The notes under the pieces: generated by a model
The model's database searches: none
What the model saw: only the letters and a program-made list of their open reading frames with translations
What the model was told of the DNA's origin: nothing
Made by a program: the position numbers and the translations under genes
Shown: piece after piece, positions 43,112 to 51,033 of the stretch
How positions within the stretch are numbered: the first letter of the stretch is position 1
How the letters are laid out: each line of letters starts with the position of its first letter
Assembly: GCA_963799815.1 (NCBI GenBank)
Contig: CAWCYG010000004.1
Span: 806,001-870,000, forward strand
Length of the DNA stretch: 64,000 nucleotides
Direction: 5' to 3'
Origin: JBDTSW01 sp963799815
Lineage (GTDB): Bacteria; Actinomycetota; Thermoleophilia; Solirubrobacterales; 70-9

Positions 43112-43260
43112 TCAGCTCAATCCCTGCTGGGCAGCGAGTCCGTCCACCGCGGCCTTGGCCTCGGCCAGGCCAACCCCCGTGAGCTCCGGGACCTTCCACC
43201 CAAGGCCGCGAGCCGGTGGCCCAGCTGAGTGATCTCCTGGCTTTGCTGCTGATCAGTCAT
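43112..43260 (-). pseudogene. Small protein with one-base deletion
   Basis: From ATG 43260 the frame reads MTDQQQSQEITQLGHRLAAL, then one missing base near 43198-43202 ends the sense. The other frame continues GWKVPELTGVGLAEAKAAVD and GLAAQQGLS before TGA 43112. Together they give about 49 residues that look like one small acidic-helical protein; the part LTGVGLAEAKAAVDGL faintly recalls the end of ribosomal protein L7/L12. It lies next to tRNA-Val. The evidence is the smooth join of two frames only. Confidence 0.4.
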
Positions 43261-43263
43261 GGA

Positions 43264-43336
43264 TGGGCGCTACTGGGCTCGAACCAGTGACCTCCAGCTT
43301 GTCGAGCTGGCGCTCTCCCAACTGAGCTAAGCGCCC
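43264..43336 (-). tRNA. tRNA-Val (GAC)
   Basis: The minus strand folds into a 73-base cloverleaf. The acceptor stem is GGGCGCU/AGCGCCC with discriminator A, the D-loop has AGCUCAGUUGGGAGAGC, the anticodon stem-loop is CCAGC-UCGACAA-GCUGG with anticodon GAC, and the T-arm is ACUGG-UUCGAGC-CCAGU. No CCA is encoded. The anticodon reads GUC/GUU valine codons. Confidence 0.97.
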
Positions 43337-43435
43337 CGGAGAGCGAGTTTAGTCAGCAGTCAAGCCCTTGCAGGTACCCACTGGACGAGAGCGTCTCCCC
43401 GGATGCATGCTTCGTCACCGCACTCACGCGCCGCC

Positions 43436-43645
43436 CTAGTCCGGGGTGCGCCAATCGCAGGTTGGATTGGGACAGCGGTACTCAACCGTGACCAGTTTGC
43501 GTCGGCCTCGCTTGCGGACCATTGCCACATCGACCACCTTCCCGCGTCCGTGGCAGGCTCGGCAGATCACTGCCCCGCCCTCAATCTCCTCGTAGGTCGG
43601 GTAGTCCTGAACCGGAGAACTCAAGTGCTCCGTCGGTGCTCTCAC
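43436..43645 (-). CDS. Small zinc-ribbon protein
   Basis: About 70 residues with four cysteines as two CxxC/CxxxxC-type knuckles: VICRACHGRGKVVDV and YRCPNPTCDWRTPD. The spacing suits a rubredoxin- or DnaJ-like zinc ribbon. The frame is open to ATG 43687, but a promoter with perfect TTGACA lies inside that extension. TAGAAC sits seven bases before GTG 43645, so GTG 43645 as a leaderless start is preferred. It is divergent from the HTH regulator gene, which could control it. Function is unknown; nucleic-acid binding is plausible. Confidence 0.65.
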   Translation of the reverse strand: MRAPTEHLSSPVQDYPTYEEIEGGAVICRACHGRGKVVDVAMVRKRGRRKLVTVEYRCPNPTCDWRTPD

Positions 43646-43649
43646 GTTC

Positions 43650-43684
43650 AATGTTCTATCATATCGATTATAAGTTGTCAATAC
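43650..43684 (-). promoter_or_regulatory. AT-rich promoter with consensus -35
   Basis: In an otherwise GC-rich window this 35-base stretch is mostly A and T. On the minus strand it has TTGACA (43681-43676), 17 bases, then TAGAAC (43658-43653), then seven bases to GTG 43645. Overlapping TATAAT and TATGAT copies lie inside the spacer. It is the clearest sigma-70-type promoter in the window. Confidence 0.6.
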
Positions 43685-43779
43685 CATGCATATGACGAGG
43701 ACGAGGATACGATGCGCATAGGAGCCCCGGATCCGCCAGCTTCCAAGGGTCAGTCGCGCCGCTCGGATAGGACTGCGGG

Positions 43780-44187
43780 ATGAAGGCCGAGGAGGTCGCG
43801 CGTCCGCTGCTGCCGTGGCTGGGACGCGCCTGTCGCCAGGCGCGGGAGGACAGGGGCGTGGTCCAGGTCAAGATCGCGGCGGCGATCGAGGTAAACCAGG
43901 CGACGATCGCGCGCTTTGAGGACGGCAGCGCCTGGCCGCGGCAGCCGGAGGAGGTCTTGATGGCCTATGCGAGCGAGCTCGAGATGGACGTGCGGCTGCT
44001 TTGGCTTCACGCCTTCGTGCTCTGGCTCGAGCACGATCCGGTCCTTAGACGAGCAGAGCCAGGAGCAGATTCGGGCCGCGCTCAAGCGGCTTCGGATCTA
44101 GGGCGGCGCGTCGGGCTCGCCCGCCCGGTGTCTCGCGACGGAGTGCCGCTTGCCATGGAAGGCGGGGTCAGCCGTTTCTCGTCCTAA
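43780..44187 (+). CDS. XRE-family HTH regulator, probable frameshift near the C-terminus
   Basis: Small DNA-binding protein. The helix-turn-helix lies at about residues 15-65 (ACRQAREDRGVVQVKIAAAI and NQATIARFEDGSAWPRQPEE). After HAFVLWLEHDPVL the open frame becomes Arg/Pro-rich and unlikely. One extra base near 44045-44047 would restore DEQSQEQIRAALKRLRI, a sensible helical end with stop at 44101, giving about 107 residues. TAGGAC lies six bases before ATG 43780. It is divergent from the zinc-ribbon gene and may autoregulate the AT-rich region between them. Confidence 0.65.
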   Translation: MKAEEVARPLLPWLGRACRQAREDRGVVQVKIAAAIEVNQATIARFEDGSAWPRQPEEVLMAYASELEMDVRLLWLHAFVLWLEHDPVLRRAEPGADSGRAQAASDLGRRVGLARPVSRDGVPLAMEGGVSRFSS

Positions 44188-44321
44188 GCGGTACTTCCCG
44201 CAACCCGGCTGGCTACCCGCAGCCGTCTACCCCGCCTGCGCAGGAGATGCCGGGACAATCCCGAGATCGGTCGGCCCAGGCGAAGGCCTCGCCGCCTACG
44301 GCGCCTGATTTGGATCAAGGC

Positions 44322-46074
44322 CTAGCCGTCTGTGTGCAGCTCGAGGTAGGCGGCACGCACGTAGGTGCCGGGGCTATCGAGGGCGGTGAACCGCAGCGAG
44401 ACATCATCGAGCGAGGCCTGCCCCGGTGGGGCTGGCGAGATCGGGACCTGGTGCCACCGATCGGAGGTCCGTGGAGCGACGACGTAGGTCTCCTGCGTGC
44501 TCCCGCCCCAACGCACGTCCACCTGCAGTCGCGTCGTGGCGTAGGTCCTGGCGTGGAACCAGGCCGCCGCGTCCACGGGAGCGACGCCGTCCAGGGCCAG
44601 CGAGGAAAGGCCGACCTCGGTAACCCACGTCGCGGGATTTGTCCTCGCCTTGATGTAATCGGCCGAGCTGGCCGGGGTGGGCTGCTCGATCGGGTCGTCG
44701 AGTGCCGACCAGGCCGCCGACGAGCCCACCGCGCGCCAGCCGGAGATCAGGGCGGCGTTCGGGCGCAGGAGGTGCGTGGCCGACGCCGGGAACGCCCCCC
44801 TCCCGGTGAGCGGCACCTCCAGCGTCGAGCCCGCGGCGCTGTGCGCGAAGCTGAGCTCGGCGCTTCGGCCGCCGGGGGTTGACGGTGCGAAGACGACGCT
44901 GACGGTGCATGCGGCGCCCCCTGCAAGCTCCTCTCCAGTGCAGCCGTCGCTCTCGAGCGTGAAGTCGTCGGGATTCGCGCCGGTCAAGCTTGTGTCGCTG
45001 ATCGAGAGCGGTGCCGTGCCTGTGTTCATGAAGGTGACCGTCTTCGAGGGGCTCACTTCCCCTTGAGGGAGCGGGTCGAAGGCAAGCGCTTCGGGGGCGG
45101 AGCCAGCTCGCGCGCCAACGCCCGGGAAGATCGCCCGTCCATAGAGCGCGGCAACGGCGTCGGGGGCCACAAACTGGGTGGCGACCCCGTCGATGATCGA
45201 CTGATAGTCGTTCCAGCAGTAGGTCTCCCTTCCGCCCGTACCGGTGCGGGTCCAGTGCTGGCTCGGGGGTCCGGTGCAGTCGAACTGGACCGTGCCCGAG
45301 AGCTGCGTCCCCTCTACGAAGCGATATGGACTGAAGCAGCGTCCACTGATCCGGGCCCATCCCGTTCACGGCCGAGATCACGTCCGACGGCAACCTGTAG
45401 GGCTTCGGCGCCGCATCGAAGCATTGGAGGCTGGGGTCGTTGCAGTGCCCTCCCCACGTGCTGAACGCCCGAGCCTGCTGTGGCTGGACGAGCGGGAGAT
45501 CCATGACCCAGACGTTTGGCGTGAGGAGGCGGCCGTAGGCGTACGACTCCTGGACCAGCCGCTGGGCAAGCGGATCGCCGCCGCCCCCCTTATAGGAGTA
45601 GAGGGACCATGCCGAGCCGAAACCCCGACTCAGCAGGTCGGTGAGCGAGCCGTTGACCTCGTAGTTGGTCGCCGCGGCCGAGACCCCGTCCAGGATCAGC
45701 CCGCTTCGACCATGGGCTGTGATCGTCCACCCCTCGTCCCGGAGCGCGCTGAGGTCGTCCCAGGACAGGTAGATCTGGCCGCCACCACGCACGGCGCGCT
45801 CGTGCTCTAGCGGCCATTCGGTGACCACCGAGACCGTGGCGTCGACTCCCCGCGAGTCGAGGAACGCCTTCACTGTCTCCATGGGGACGTGGCCAGGCTG
45901 GGTCCCAGAGTGAATCCCGCGACCGAAGAGGGGGGTCAGATAGCCGCCGGCGGACGCAGGGGCTGGGAGCGCCGCGGATACGACGAGAAACCCAAGGGCG
46001 CATCCGGCTACCCCGATGGCGAGCCGCTTCAAAGTCATCCCTCTGACGCCCGGGGGACCGTGCCGACTCGACAT
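44322..46074 (-). pseudogene. Secreted deacetylase-like protein with HYDIN/ASPM-like domain, frameshifted
   Basis: ATG 46074, behind GAGAGGAA, starts a signal peptide (LAIGVAGCALGFLVVSAALP). The first ~240 residues resemble a NodB/polysaccharide-deacetylase-like domain (VSVVTEWPLEHERAVRGGGQ; WDDLSALRDEGWTITAHGRS), although the metal ligands are not all evident. The frame breaks near 45322-45345. The other frame continues PYRFVEGTQLSGTVQFDCTG, then TVTFMNTGTAPLSISDTSLT and CTVSVVFAPSTPGGRSAELS, a choice-of-anchor/ASPM-HYDIN-like immunoglobulin fold, and a C-terminal jelly-roll (YVRAAYLELHTDG). One gene of about 580 residues is clear. Either an indel has inactivated it or the assembly has an error. 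Confidence 0.78.
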
Positions 46075-46305
46075 ACGATTCCTCTCATTGGTCGTGTAAG
46101 ACCGCCGAGATCAGCAGCCCTCCGACTCACGGACCCCTCCGGCTTGCGTGCCGTGGTTCCCGTTCGTTCGTAAGTCGCGTCCTTGCGAGCCGACCCTATC
46201 CGCCGCGGGGAGGGTCCGTCAATACCTGTTTTCGCTAAGTGCGGATACCTAGAAGGGCCGGGGCTGCCCGCGACGAACGAGAACAGGCGCCTAGGGCAAG
46301 TCGAG

Positions 46306-46680
46306 CTAGCGGCCCAAGATCAAGACCTCGACGGCGAAGTCGGGGCTCGGGCTGTGATCGCTCAACATGCAACGCGCTTCGCGACCAAGGACCCGCTCGA
46401 CCAGCGCCTTTATGTCCTCGCGCATGGCGTCTTGGAACTCGCGGCGAATCTGGCGAACCATGTCCCCTCGGTCGGTGGCATGGAGCTTCTGCTCGGCCTT
46501 GGTGAGGCTGTCCTGAAGCACGGTCACAACCATCTCGTCGGAGATCGATGTCCGCGCGACGGTCGGGCCGCGACCGAGGTAGTCCTTGTAGATCGCGACC
46601 ATGCCGCGAGAGATGTCGCGGCTAGCCGAGCCACTGCCATCGGCCTGTCGCTCATCCCCCTGGACGGTTTGAGGATCCAT
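46306..46680 (-). CDS. DUF2294-family protein
   Basis: A 124-residue cytoplasmic protein. The family core is VAIYKDYLGRGPTVARTSIS, EMVVTVLQDSLTKAEQKL and REFQDAMREDIKALVERVLG, which matches DUF2294 as I recall it. Function is not established; some members neighbour Na+-translocating or stress genes. AGGGAG is five bases before ATG 46680. A structured leader lies upstream. The N-terminal ~25 residues are polar and poorly conserved. Confidence 0.75.
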   Translation of the reverse strand: MDPQTVQGDERQADGSGSASRDISRGMVAIYKDYLGRGPTVARTSISDEMVVTVLQDSLTKAEQKLHATDRGDMVRQIRREFQDAMREDIKALVERVLGREARCMLSDHSPSPDFAVEVLILGR

Positions 46681-46750
46681 CGGTTACTCCCTGTTTGCCT
46701 TCCCTCTCCGGAAGTCGCTCAATGGATCGAAGGGGAGGCGGGAGAATCCA

Positions 46751-46825
46751 GAAAGCGCGTGCTGCCCACAGGGTGACAGCTTTCGGCGGACCCGCAAGGG
46801 CACTGGTGGTGCGTCCGCTTGCGGG
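46751..46825 (-). promoter_or_regulatory. Structured leader ahead of the DUF2294 gene
   Basis: Two hairpins lie in the 145 bases before the DUF2294 start: CCCGCAAG/CTTGCGGG (46791-46798 with 46818-46825, perfect 8-bp) and a nested stem built from GAAAGC/GCTTTC with GCTG/CAGC inside (46751-46784). No known riboswitch consensus is recognised. It could be a regulatory leader or simply a promoter region with palindromes. Confidence 0.3.
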
Positions 46826-46964
46826 CTAGGAGTGTGGGTACACGCTGGGCACTCGACGCTGTGTGTCGGTGCTGGAGTGGGCCGTCCCCTTGGGCGGCCT
46901 GCTTCACGTCATGGGGCACTGTTCCCAGATCGCCTCGGGGAAAGCCTTTGTCCGATTTGTATAA

Positions 46965-47203
46965 GCCCCCCTATCACAGATGTGCGGCGAGGAAGAAATG
47001 CGCGTTTTCCGGCTTTTTGCCGCATAAATAAGCCGGAACCGGGAAGAGGCCAAGTGAAACGTTTGGCGAAGTCGGGTGTTAAGGTCAGTACGGAGGGCCA
47101 CCGATATGGCTCATGAGACTTGAAGGACCGACGGGCCAGCGGAGAGGGATTCGCTGGCGGCACGTCCTTTCGGATACGGGGCCCCTTTTCAGGGGCCCTT
47201 TTC
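46965..47203 (+). ncRNA. Candidate small RNA with own terminator
   Basis: This ~240-base stretch has no convincing gene, is less GC-rich than its surroundings at the start, and ends in a strong plus-strand terminator. A possible -10, TATAAG, lies near 46960. Internal hairpin TTCCGGC/GCCGGAA (about 47006-47038) precedes a purine-rich part. Only very short frames are present, for example a 20-codon frame from GTG about 47053. No 6S, tmRNA, SRP or RNase P consensus was recognised. The downstream gene is on the other strand, so the terminator implies a separate transcript. Confidence 0.4.
47179..47203 (+). terminator. Rho-independent terminator (plus strand)
   Basis: GGGCCCC-ttttca-GGGGCCC is followed by TTTT on the plus strand only. 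It overlaps the last codons of the opposite-strand NfeD-like gene. Confidence 0.75.
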
Positions 47204-47521
47204 CGTGGGCTCGACCGCAAGGGTCAGCCCCTCCACGCTCGTCACGCTCACCTGTGTGCCCTGGGCGAGCGGCGCAGACGCACGAGCCGCCCAGATCTCG
47301 CCGAGCACCCGCACCCGCCCTTCCCCGTCCGCGAAGAGCTCGATCACCTCACCTGTCTCGCCCACCATCCCCTCCGCTCCGGTCTGGACGCGCCGGCGGC
47401 GCTGCCAGCGCAGCCAGAACGCAACCTCCCCCACCTCGATGACCGCCGCGACGCAGACGACGATCACATTCCAGGGGGTATCCAGGACGAAGAGGCCGAC
47501 GAGGCCGGCGAGCAGCAGCAC
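47189..47521 (-). CDS. NfeD-like membrane protein
   Basis: A 110-residue protein with one or two N-terminal transmembrane helices (LLLAGLVGLFVLDTPWNVIV) and a C-terminal OB-fold domain of the NfeD type (GETGEVIELFADGEGRVRVL, GEIWAARASAPLAQGTQVSV). NfeD proteins work with stomatin-like proteins or membrane proteases, but none is nearby. The GTG start at 47521 lies 18 bases after the cupin stop, so the two are probably cotranscribed. Its 3' end runs into the opposite-strand terminator hairpin. Confidence 0.85.
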   Translation of the reverse strand: MLLLAGLVGLFVLDTPWNVIVVCVAAVIEVGEVAFWLRWQRRRRVQTGAEGMVGETGEVIELFADGEGRVRVLGEIWAARASAPLAQGTQVSVTSVEGLTLAVEPTEKGP

Positions 47522-47539
47522 CTGGCGGACGCTAGACGA

Positions 47540-47920
47540 TCAGTCCGGCCAGAAGTCCTCGATCATCTCGCTGTCCTCATGGTGCGGGCCGAACGCGAGG
47601 ACCTCGATCCCGTCCGGGCCGGCGGCGATCGATCGCCCCACGTGCGGGGCGATTCGAACGGCGTCCATCTCGCCAAGCTCGACCATCTCGTCGTCGAGCT
47701 TCACGTGCCCGCTTCCCCCAAGCACCACGTAGATCTCCTCCGCGTGATCGTGGCGATGCGCGAAGGGCTGGCGCTGACCTGGTTTCACTCGTAGAAGTGC
47801 GACCCCCGTCGCCTCAGCGTCCAGATCGCGCCACGGAAATCGCGCCTCCTGCATCTGGTCGAAGCCGTGCTTTTTCGCCATGTCCTCCGACTCGCGAAGA
47901 TTGAAGACGGTGTAGCTCAT
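47540..47920 (-). CDS. Cupin-domain protein
   Basis: A 126-residue single-domain cupin. Motif 1 is PFAHRHDHAEEIYVVLGGSG with metal-binding His/His/Glu; motif 2 is GEMDAVRIAPHVGRSIAAGP with the fourth ligand. Metal binding is likely; it may be an oxygenase, isomerase or binding protein. AGGGAA is well placed before ATG 47920. It leads a two-gene operon with the NfeD-like protein. Confidence 0.88.
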   Translation of the reverse strand: MSYTVFNLRESEDMAKKHGFDQMQEARFPWRDLDAEATGVALLRVKPGQRQPFAHRHDHAEEIYVVLGGSGHVKLDDEMVELGEMDAVRIAPHVGRSIAAGPDGIEVLAFGPHHEDSEMIEDFWPD

Positions 47921-48077
47921 GCAATTCCCTTCACTCGCTCATTCGGATGGTGCCCGCCTCACCGCGAGGAAAACCGCGCTCGAGCTCATGCGTTCACGTT
48001 CTGAGAGTTCACCGGGTCTCGACGCTGCGTGATGAGATATAGCGATTCACATTTCTCGGCCTGGGTATCTCCGCGCT

Positions 48078-49379
48078 GTGGAGGGGGCGGAAGCCGAGCG
48101 CGGGCACGAGCTAGAGCCGAATATCTCTCCTCAGGAGGAGGACACGCAACGGCGCCGCGCCTTCGTCGCCTCCGGACTCGGCTGGGGCCTCGACGGGTTC
48201 GACTGGACGATGTTCGCCTACGCCCTGCCGGCGATCACGGTCTCGCTTGGACTTTCCGCCTCCGAGGGGCCGTTCATCGTGGCTTTCAGTCTGGTCGCGT
48301 CGGCGTTCGGGGGGATCGTGGGCGGGACCCTGGCCGACCGCTTCGGCCGGGTCCGGATCCTCACGTTCGTGATCCTGGGTTACTCGCTGTTCACGGCGCT
48401 GACCGCGACGGCGCAGAATTTTGAGCAGCTGCTGATCTGGCGCTCACTCCACGGGTTCGCCTTCGGAGCCGAGTGGGCGGTGGGTGCCGCGCTCTTGGCG
48501 GAGTATGCGAAGCCCGAGCAGCGCGGACGGACGATGGGTCTCCTGCAGAGCACCTATGCGATCGGATGGGCGTTCTCCACCGCCGCGTACCTGATCCTGT
48601 TCGAGGCCCTCCCCGATGACGAGGCCTGGCGCTATCTGTTCCTGCTCGGGCTCCTCCCCGCGGGCGCCGCCTTCTTCATCAGGCTCACGACCAAGGACCG
48701 GATCAAGACAGGAGCATCGGCCGGAGCGAAGCTCTCCTTCCCACTCTTGTTCCGGCCCGAGATCAGGCGCACGTCGATCCTGGTCACCCTGTTCGGGGTC
48801 GGCGGCCAGGGGACCTATTACTCGGTCTTCGTCTTCCTGCCCACGTTCTTGATCGAGGAGCGCGGCCTGGACGTGGTCGGCACGGCCACCTACAGCTGGA
48901 TCGTGATCGCGGGTTCGTTCGTGGGATACGTGCTCGCCGGCTTCATCCACGACGCCATCGGCCGCCGTCCCGCCTTCACGATCTACTTCCTCGGCTCCGC
49001 GGCCGCGATCACGGCGTTCGTGTTGATTCCGATCGAGGGAAACTCGTTCGCCTACGTCGTCTCCTTCTTCCTCGGCTTCTTCGCCTCCGGCCAGGCCGCT
49101 GGCTACGGCTCCTTCCTTGCCGAGCTCTTCCCTTCCGAGATGCGGGCCGCCGGACAGGCCCTCGGCTACAACGTCGGCCGCGGCCTGGCGGCGCTTGGGC
49201 CCGGCTTCATCGGCATCACCGCCGATTCGATCGGCCTCGGCGAGTCGATCATGATCGTCGGCTTCGTCGCGTGCACGCTCGCGATCGTCTGCGTCTGGCT
49301 CCTCCCCGAGACGCGCGGCAAGGTGATCGTCGAGGACGAACGTGAGGGTCCGGGGGAACCGGTTCCGGCGACGAGCTGA
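48078..49379 (+). CDS. MFS transporter, sugar/metabolite:H+ symporter type
   Basis: Twelve-helix membrane transporter, 433 residues. The loop 2-3 signature is GGTLADRFGRVRILTFVILG and the second half repeats it (FIHDAIGRRPAFTIYFLG). WRSLHGFAFGAEWAVGAALL is typical of the metabolite/sugar symporter family (aromatic acid or sialic acid transporter type). GTG 48078 follows TATCTC by six bases, again without a ribosome-binding site. The substrate is unknown. It stands alone between a divergent cupin operon and a VOC remnant. Confidence 0.9.
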   Translation: MEGAEAERGHELEPNISPQEEDTQRRRAFVASGLGWGLDGFDWTMFAYALPAITVSLGLSASEGPFIVAFSLVASAFGGIVGGTLADRFGRVRILTFVILGYSLFTALTATAQNFEQLLIWRSLHGFAFGAEWAVGAALLAEYAKPEQRGRTMGLLQSTYAIGWAFSTAAYLILFEALPDDEAWRYLFLLGLLPAGAAFFIRLTTKDRIKTGASAGAKLSFPLLFRPEIRRTSILVTLFGVGGQGTYYSVFVFLPTFLIEERGLDVVGTATYSWIVIAGSFVGYVLAGFIHDAIGRRPAFTIYFLGSAAAITAFVLIPIEGNSFAYVVSFFLGFFASGQAAGYGSFLAELFPSEMRAAGQALGYNVGRGLAALGPGFIGITADSIGLGESIMIVGFVACTLAIVCVWLLPETRGKVIVEDEREGPGEPVPATS

Positions 49380-49455
49380 CGGTCGGCTGTCTCAAGGTTG
49401 GGCGTTTCGGCTGAGAACATGAACGTTCTCGCTGGGCCCTTACCATCGAGCAGGT

Positions 49456-49624
49456 GAAGTTCCTCACGCCGTCGGCCCAGGGCGACAACCGGCATGCGCC
49501 GGCCTGCGAGCCCGCGGCGGTGAACTCGTCGGCGGAGCTGGAGCGCGACGAGGACAGCTACCGGCTCCGCTACGTCCGCGGCCCCGAGGGAGTCATCATC
49601 GAGATAGCGGCGCGGATCGGCTAG
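49456..49624 (+). pseudogene. VOC/glyoxalase C-terminal remnant
   Basis: The frame ending at TAG 49622-49624 encodes DSYRLRYVRGPEGVIIEIA, the typical closing strand of a glyoxalase/VOC protein with its metal-binding Glu, but the rest of the domain is missing and the upstream part (FLTPSAQGDNRHAPACE) is unlike the family. About 55 residues remain. It is probably a decayed gene; a perfect inverted repeat GAGAAC/GTTCTC lies just upstream (49413-49430). Confidence 0.5.
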
Positions 49625-49634
49625 CCGGAGGCGG

Positions 49635-49640
49635 GATACT
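49635..49640 (+). promoter_or_regulatory. Candidate -10 hexamer, leaderless start
   Basis: GATACT is followed by GCGGGCG and then ATG 49648, a seven-base gap. The block GATACTGCGG recurs before two SnoaL-like genes (51355, 55750) and, on the minus strand at about 61937-61926, before a methyltransferase gene. Confidence 0.5.
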
Positions 49641-49647
49641 GCGGGCG

Positions 49648-50448
49648 ATGTCGCAGGAGGACTACCTACTTGCCAACCAACCCTCGGAGTTGGAGCGCCT
49701 GCGGCTGCAGTCGCTGGTGTGGGAGCCAACCGGGCGGCAGCTGCTGTCGAAGGTCGGCGGCGGATCCGGCGGACGCGCCCTCGACGTCGGCTGCGGAGCC
49801 ATGGGCTGGCTGCGGATCCTCAGCGAGTGGGTCGGCCCGTCGGGCCAGATCGTGGGCGCCGACATCGACGAGAGCATGCTCAACGCCGCTCGTTCATTCC
49901 TGGAGGAAGAAGAAATCGCCAACGTAGAACTGGTCGTCGATGATCTGTTCGACAGCAAGCTGGAGCCGCGCTCGTTCGATCTCGTCCATGCCCGCTACCA
50001 GATCGCTCCGCTCGGACGCGGCCTGGAGCAGGTGAGCTCGCACCGGCGGTTGGTCAAGCCCGGTGGTTTCCTGGTCTTGGAGGAGTGGGACCTGGCCTCG
50101 TGGCACTTCAATCCCGCTGCGCCCGCGGCCGAGCGACTGATCCGATTGCTCTCCGAGATCTTTGCCGGCTTAGGCGGCGAAGCCGGTCGCGAACTTCCCG
50201 AGCTGCTTCGCCAAATCGGCATCGAGGAGCCGGGAATCGACGCACATGTGATCGCGCTGAAACCAGGCCATCCCTATCTGCGTTTGCCGCTTCAGTTCAG
50301 CGTCGCGCTCGAATCGCGCCTGCTTGAGACGCTGAGCGAGGACGAGCTCGCCTCGCTGCGCCGCGAGGCCGAGGCTGAGTTGGCCGAGACTGCCAGATGG
50401 GGCACGACCTTCACCCTGATCCAGAGTTGGGGGAGGCTCGAAGGCTGA
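49648..50448 (+). CDS. Class I SAM-dependent methyltransferase
   Basis: A 266-residue methyltransferase. Motif I (ALDVGCGAMGWLRIL) at about residue 50 and the acidic end of beta-2 (GADIDESMLNAARSFLEEEE) form the SAM site; FDLVHARYQIAPLGRGLEQV and KPGGFLVLEEWDLASWHFNP are motifs II-III. It resembles UbiE-like small-molecule methyltransferases common in Streptomyces and Solirubrobacter. Substrate unknown. No ribosome-binding site precedes the ATG, matching the leaderless promoter. Confidence 0.9.
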   Translation: MSQEDYLLANQPSELERLRLQSLVWEPTGRQLLSKVGGGSGGRALDVGCGAMGWLRILSEWVGPSGQIVGADIDESMLNAARSFLEEEEIANVELVVDDLFDSKLEPRSFDLVHARYQIAPLGRGLEQVSSHRRLVKPGGFLVLEEWDLASWHFNPAAPAAERLIRLLSEIFAGLGGEAGRELPELLRQIGIEEPGIDAHVIALKPGHPYLRLPLQFSVALESRLLETLSEDELASLRREAEAELAETARWGTTFTLIQSWGRLEG

Positions 50449-50538
50449 GCGGCAGCGACCCCAAGGGCGGCGTGATCGAGGAGATGGTGCCGGCCTGGGT
50501 AAAGGCTGCCGACGATGTCACACAGGAGCTGAGAGCCA

Positions 50539-50916
50539 ATGCCGGTCAACAAGCAGCACGCGGATTTCCACGTCGACCTCGACATTGGCTGGGAGACTCC
50601 GGCCGGCTACCCGGAGGGCATCCAGCAGAAGATCCTCGCCGGCGGCCTTGACGAAGAAGCCAGGCGGGGGACTCGCACCCGACTGCTGCGTTTCGCACCC
50701 GGTGTCTTCACCACCGCGCCATTCGTGCACGAGTACTGGGAGGAGGCCTACCTCGTCTCGGGAGACCTCATCGTCGGCAACGACGCGGCGGGGCAGGGGG
50801 GCGAGTCCTTTTCCCCGCCCACCTACGCCTGCCGTCCGCCCGGCACTCCCCATGGGCCGTTCAGGTCGAAGGGCGGGTGTCTGCTGTTTGAGATCCACTA
50901 CTTCGACCCTGTGTGA
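50539..50916 (+). CDS. Cupin-fold protein
   Basis: A 125-residue protein with a cupin barrel. The segment HEYWEEAYLVSGDLIVGNDA supplies the motif-1 His and Glu, and TYACRPPGTPHGPFRSKGGC the motif-2 His. It looks like ChrR-type or acetylacetone-cleaving cupins, so metal binding is likely. AGGAG is about ten bases before ATG 50539. It follows the methyltransferase by 90 bases and may be transcribed with it. Confidence 0.8.
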   Translation: MPVNKQHADFHVDLDIGWETPAGYPEGIQQKILAGGLDEEARRGTRTRLLRFAPGVFTTAPFVHEYWEEAYLVSGDLIVGNDAAGQGGESFSPPTYACRPPGTPHGPFRSKGGCLLFEIHYFDPV

Positions 50917-51033
50917 TGCCGACTCGAGGGGCGAGCCACGGGTCGGGGGTGAACTTGGAGACGCTCGTTGCGCCTACTCCGCCGCCGGAGTACAGTCGGG
51001 GGCCGGGCGGGCAACACCGAAGGGAGGCCGGCA

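Noticed and set aside
46075..46260. A second, GEMM-like motif (ACGCAAGCC followed by a small hairpin) before the deacetylase-like gene
   Set aside because: The GGCAAACC half and the first aptamer hairpin are missing, so it falls short of the c-di-GMP consensus seen at 22.1 kb.
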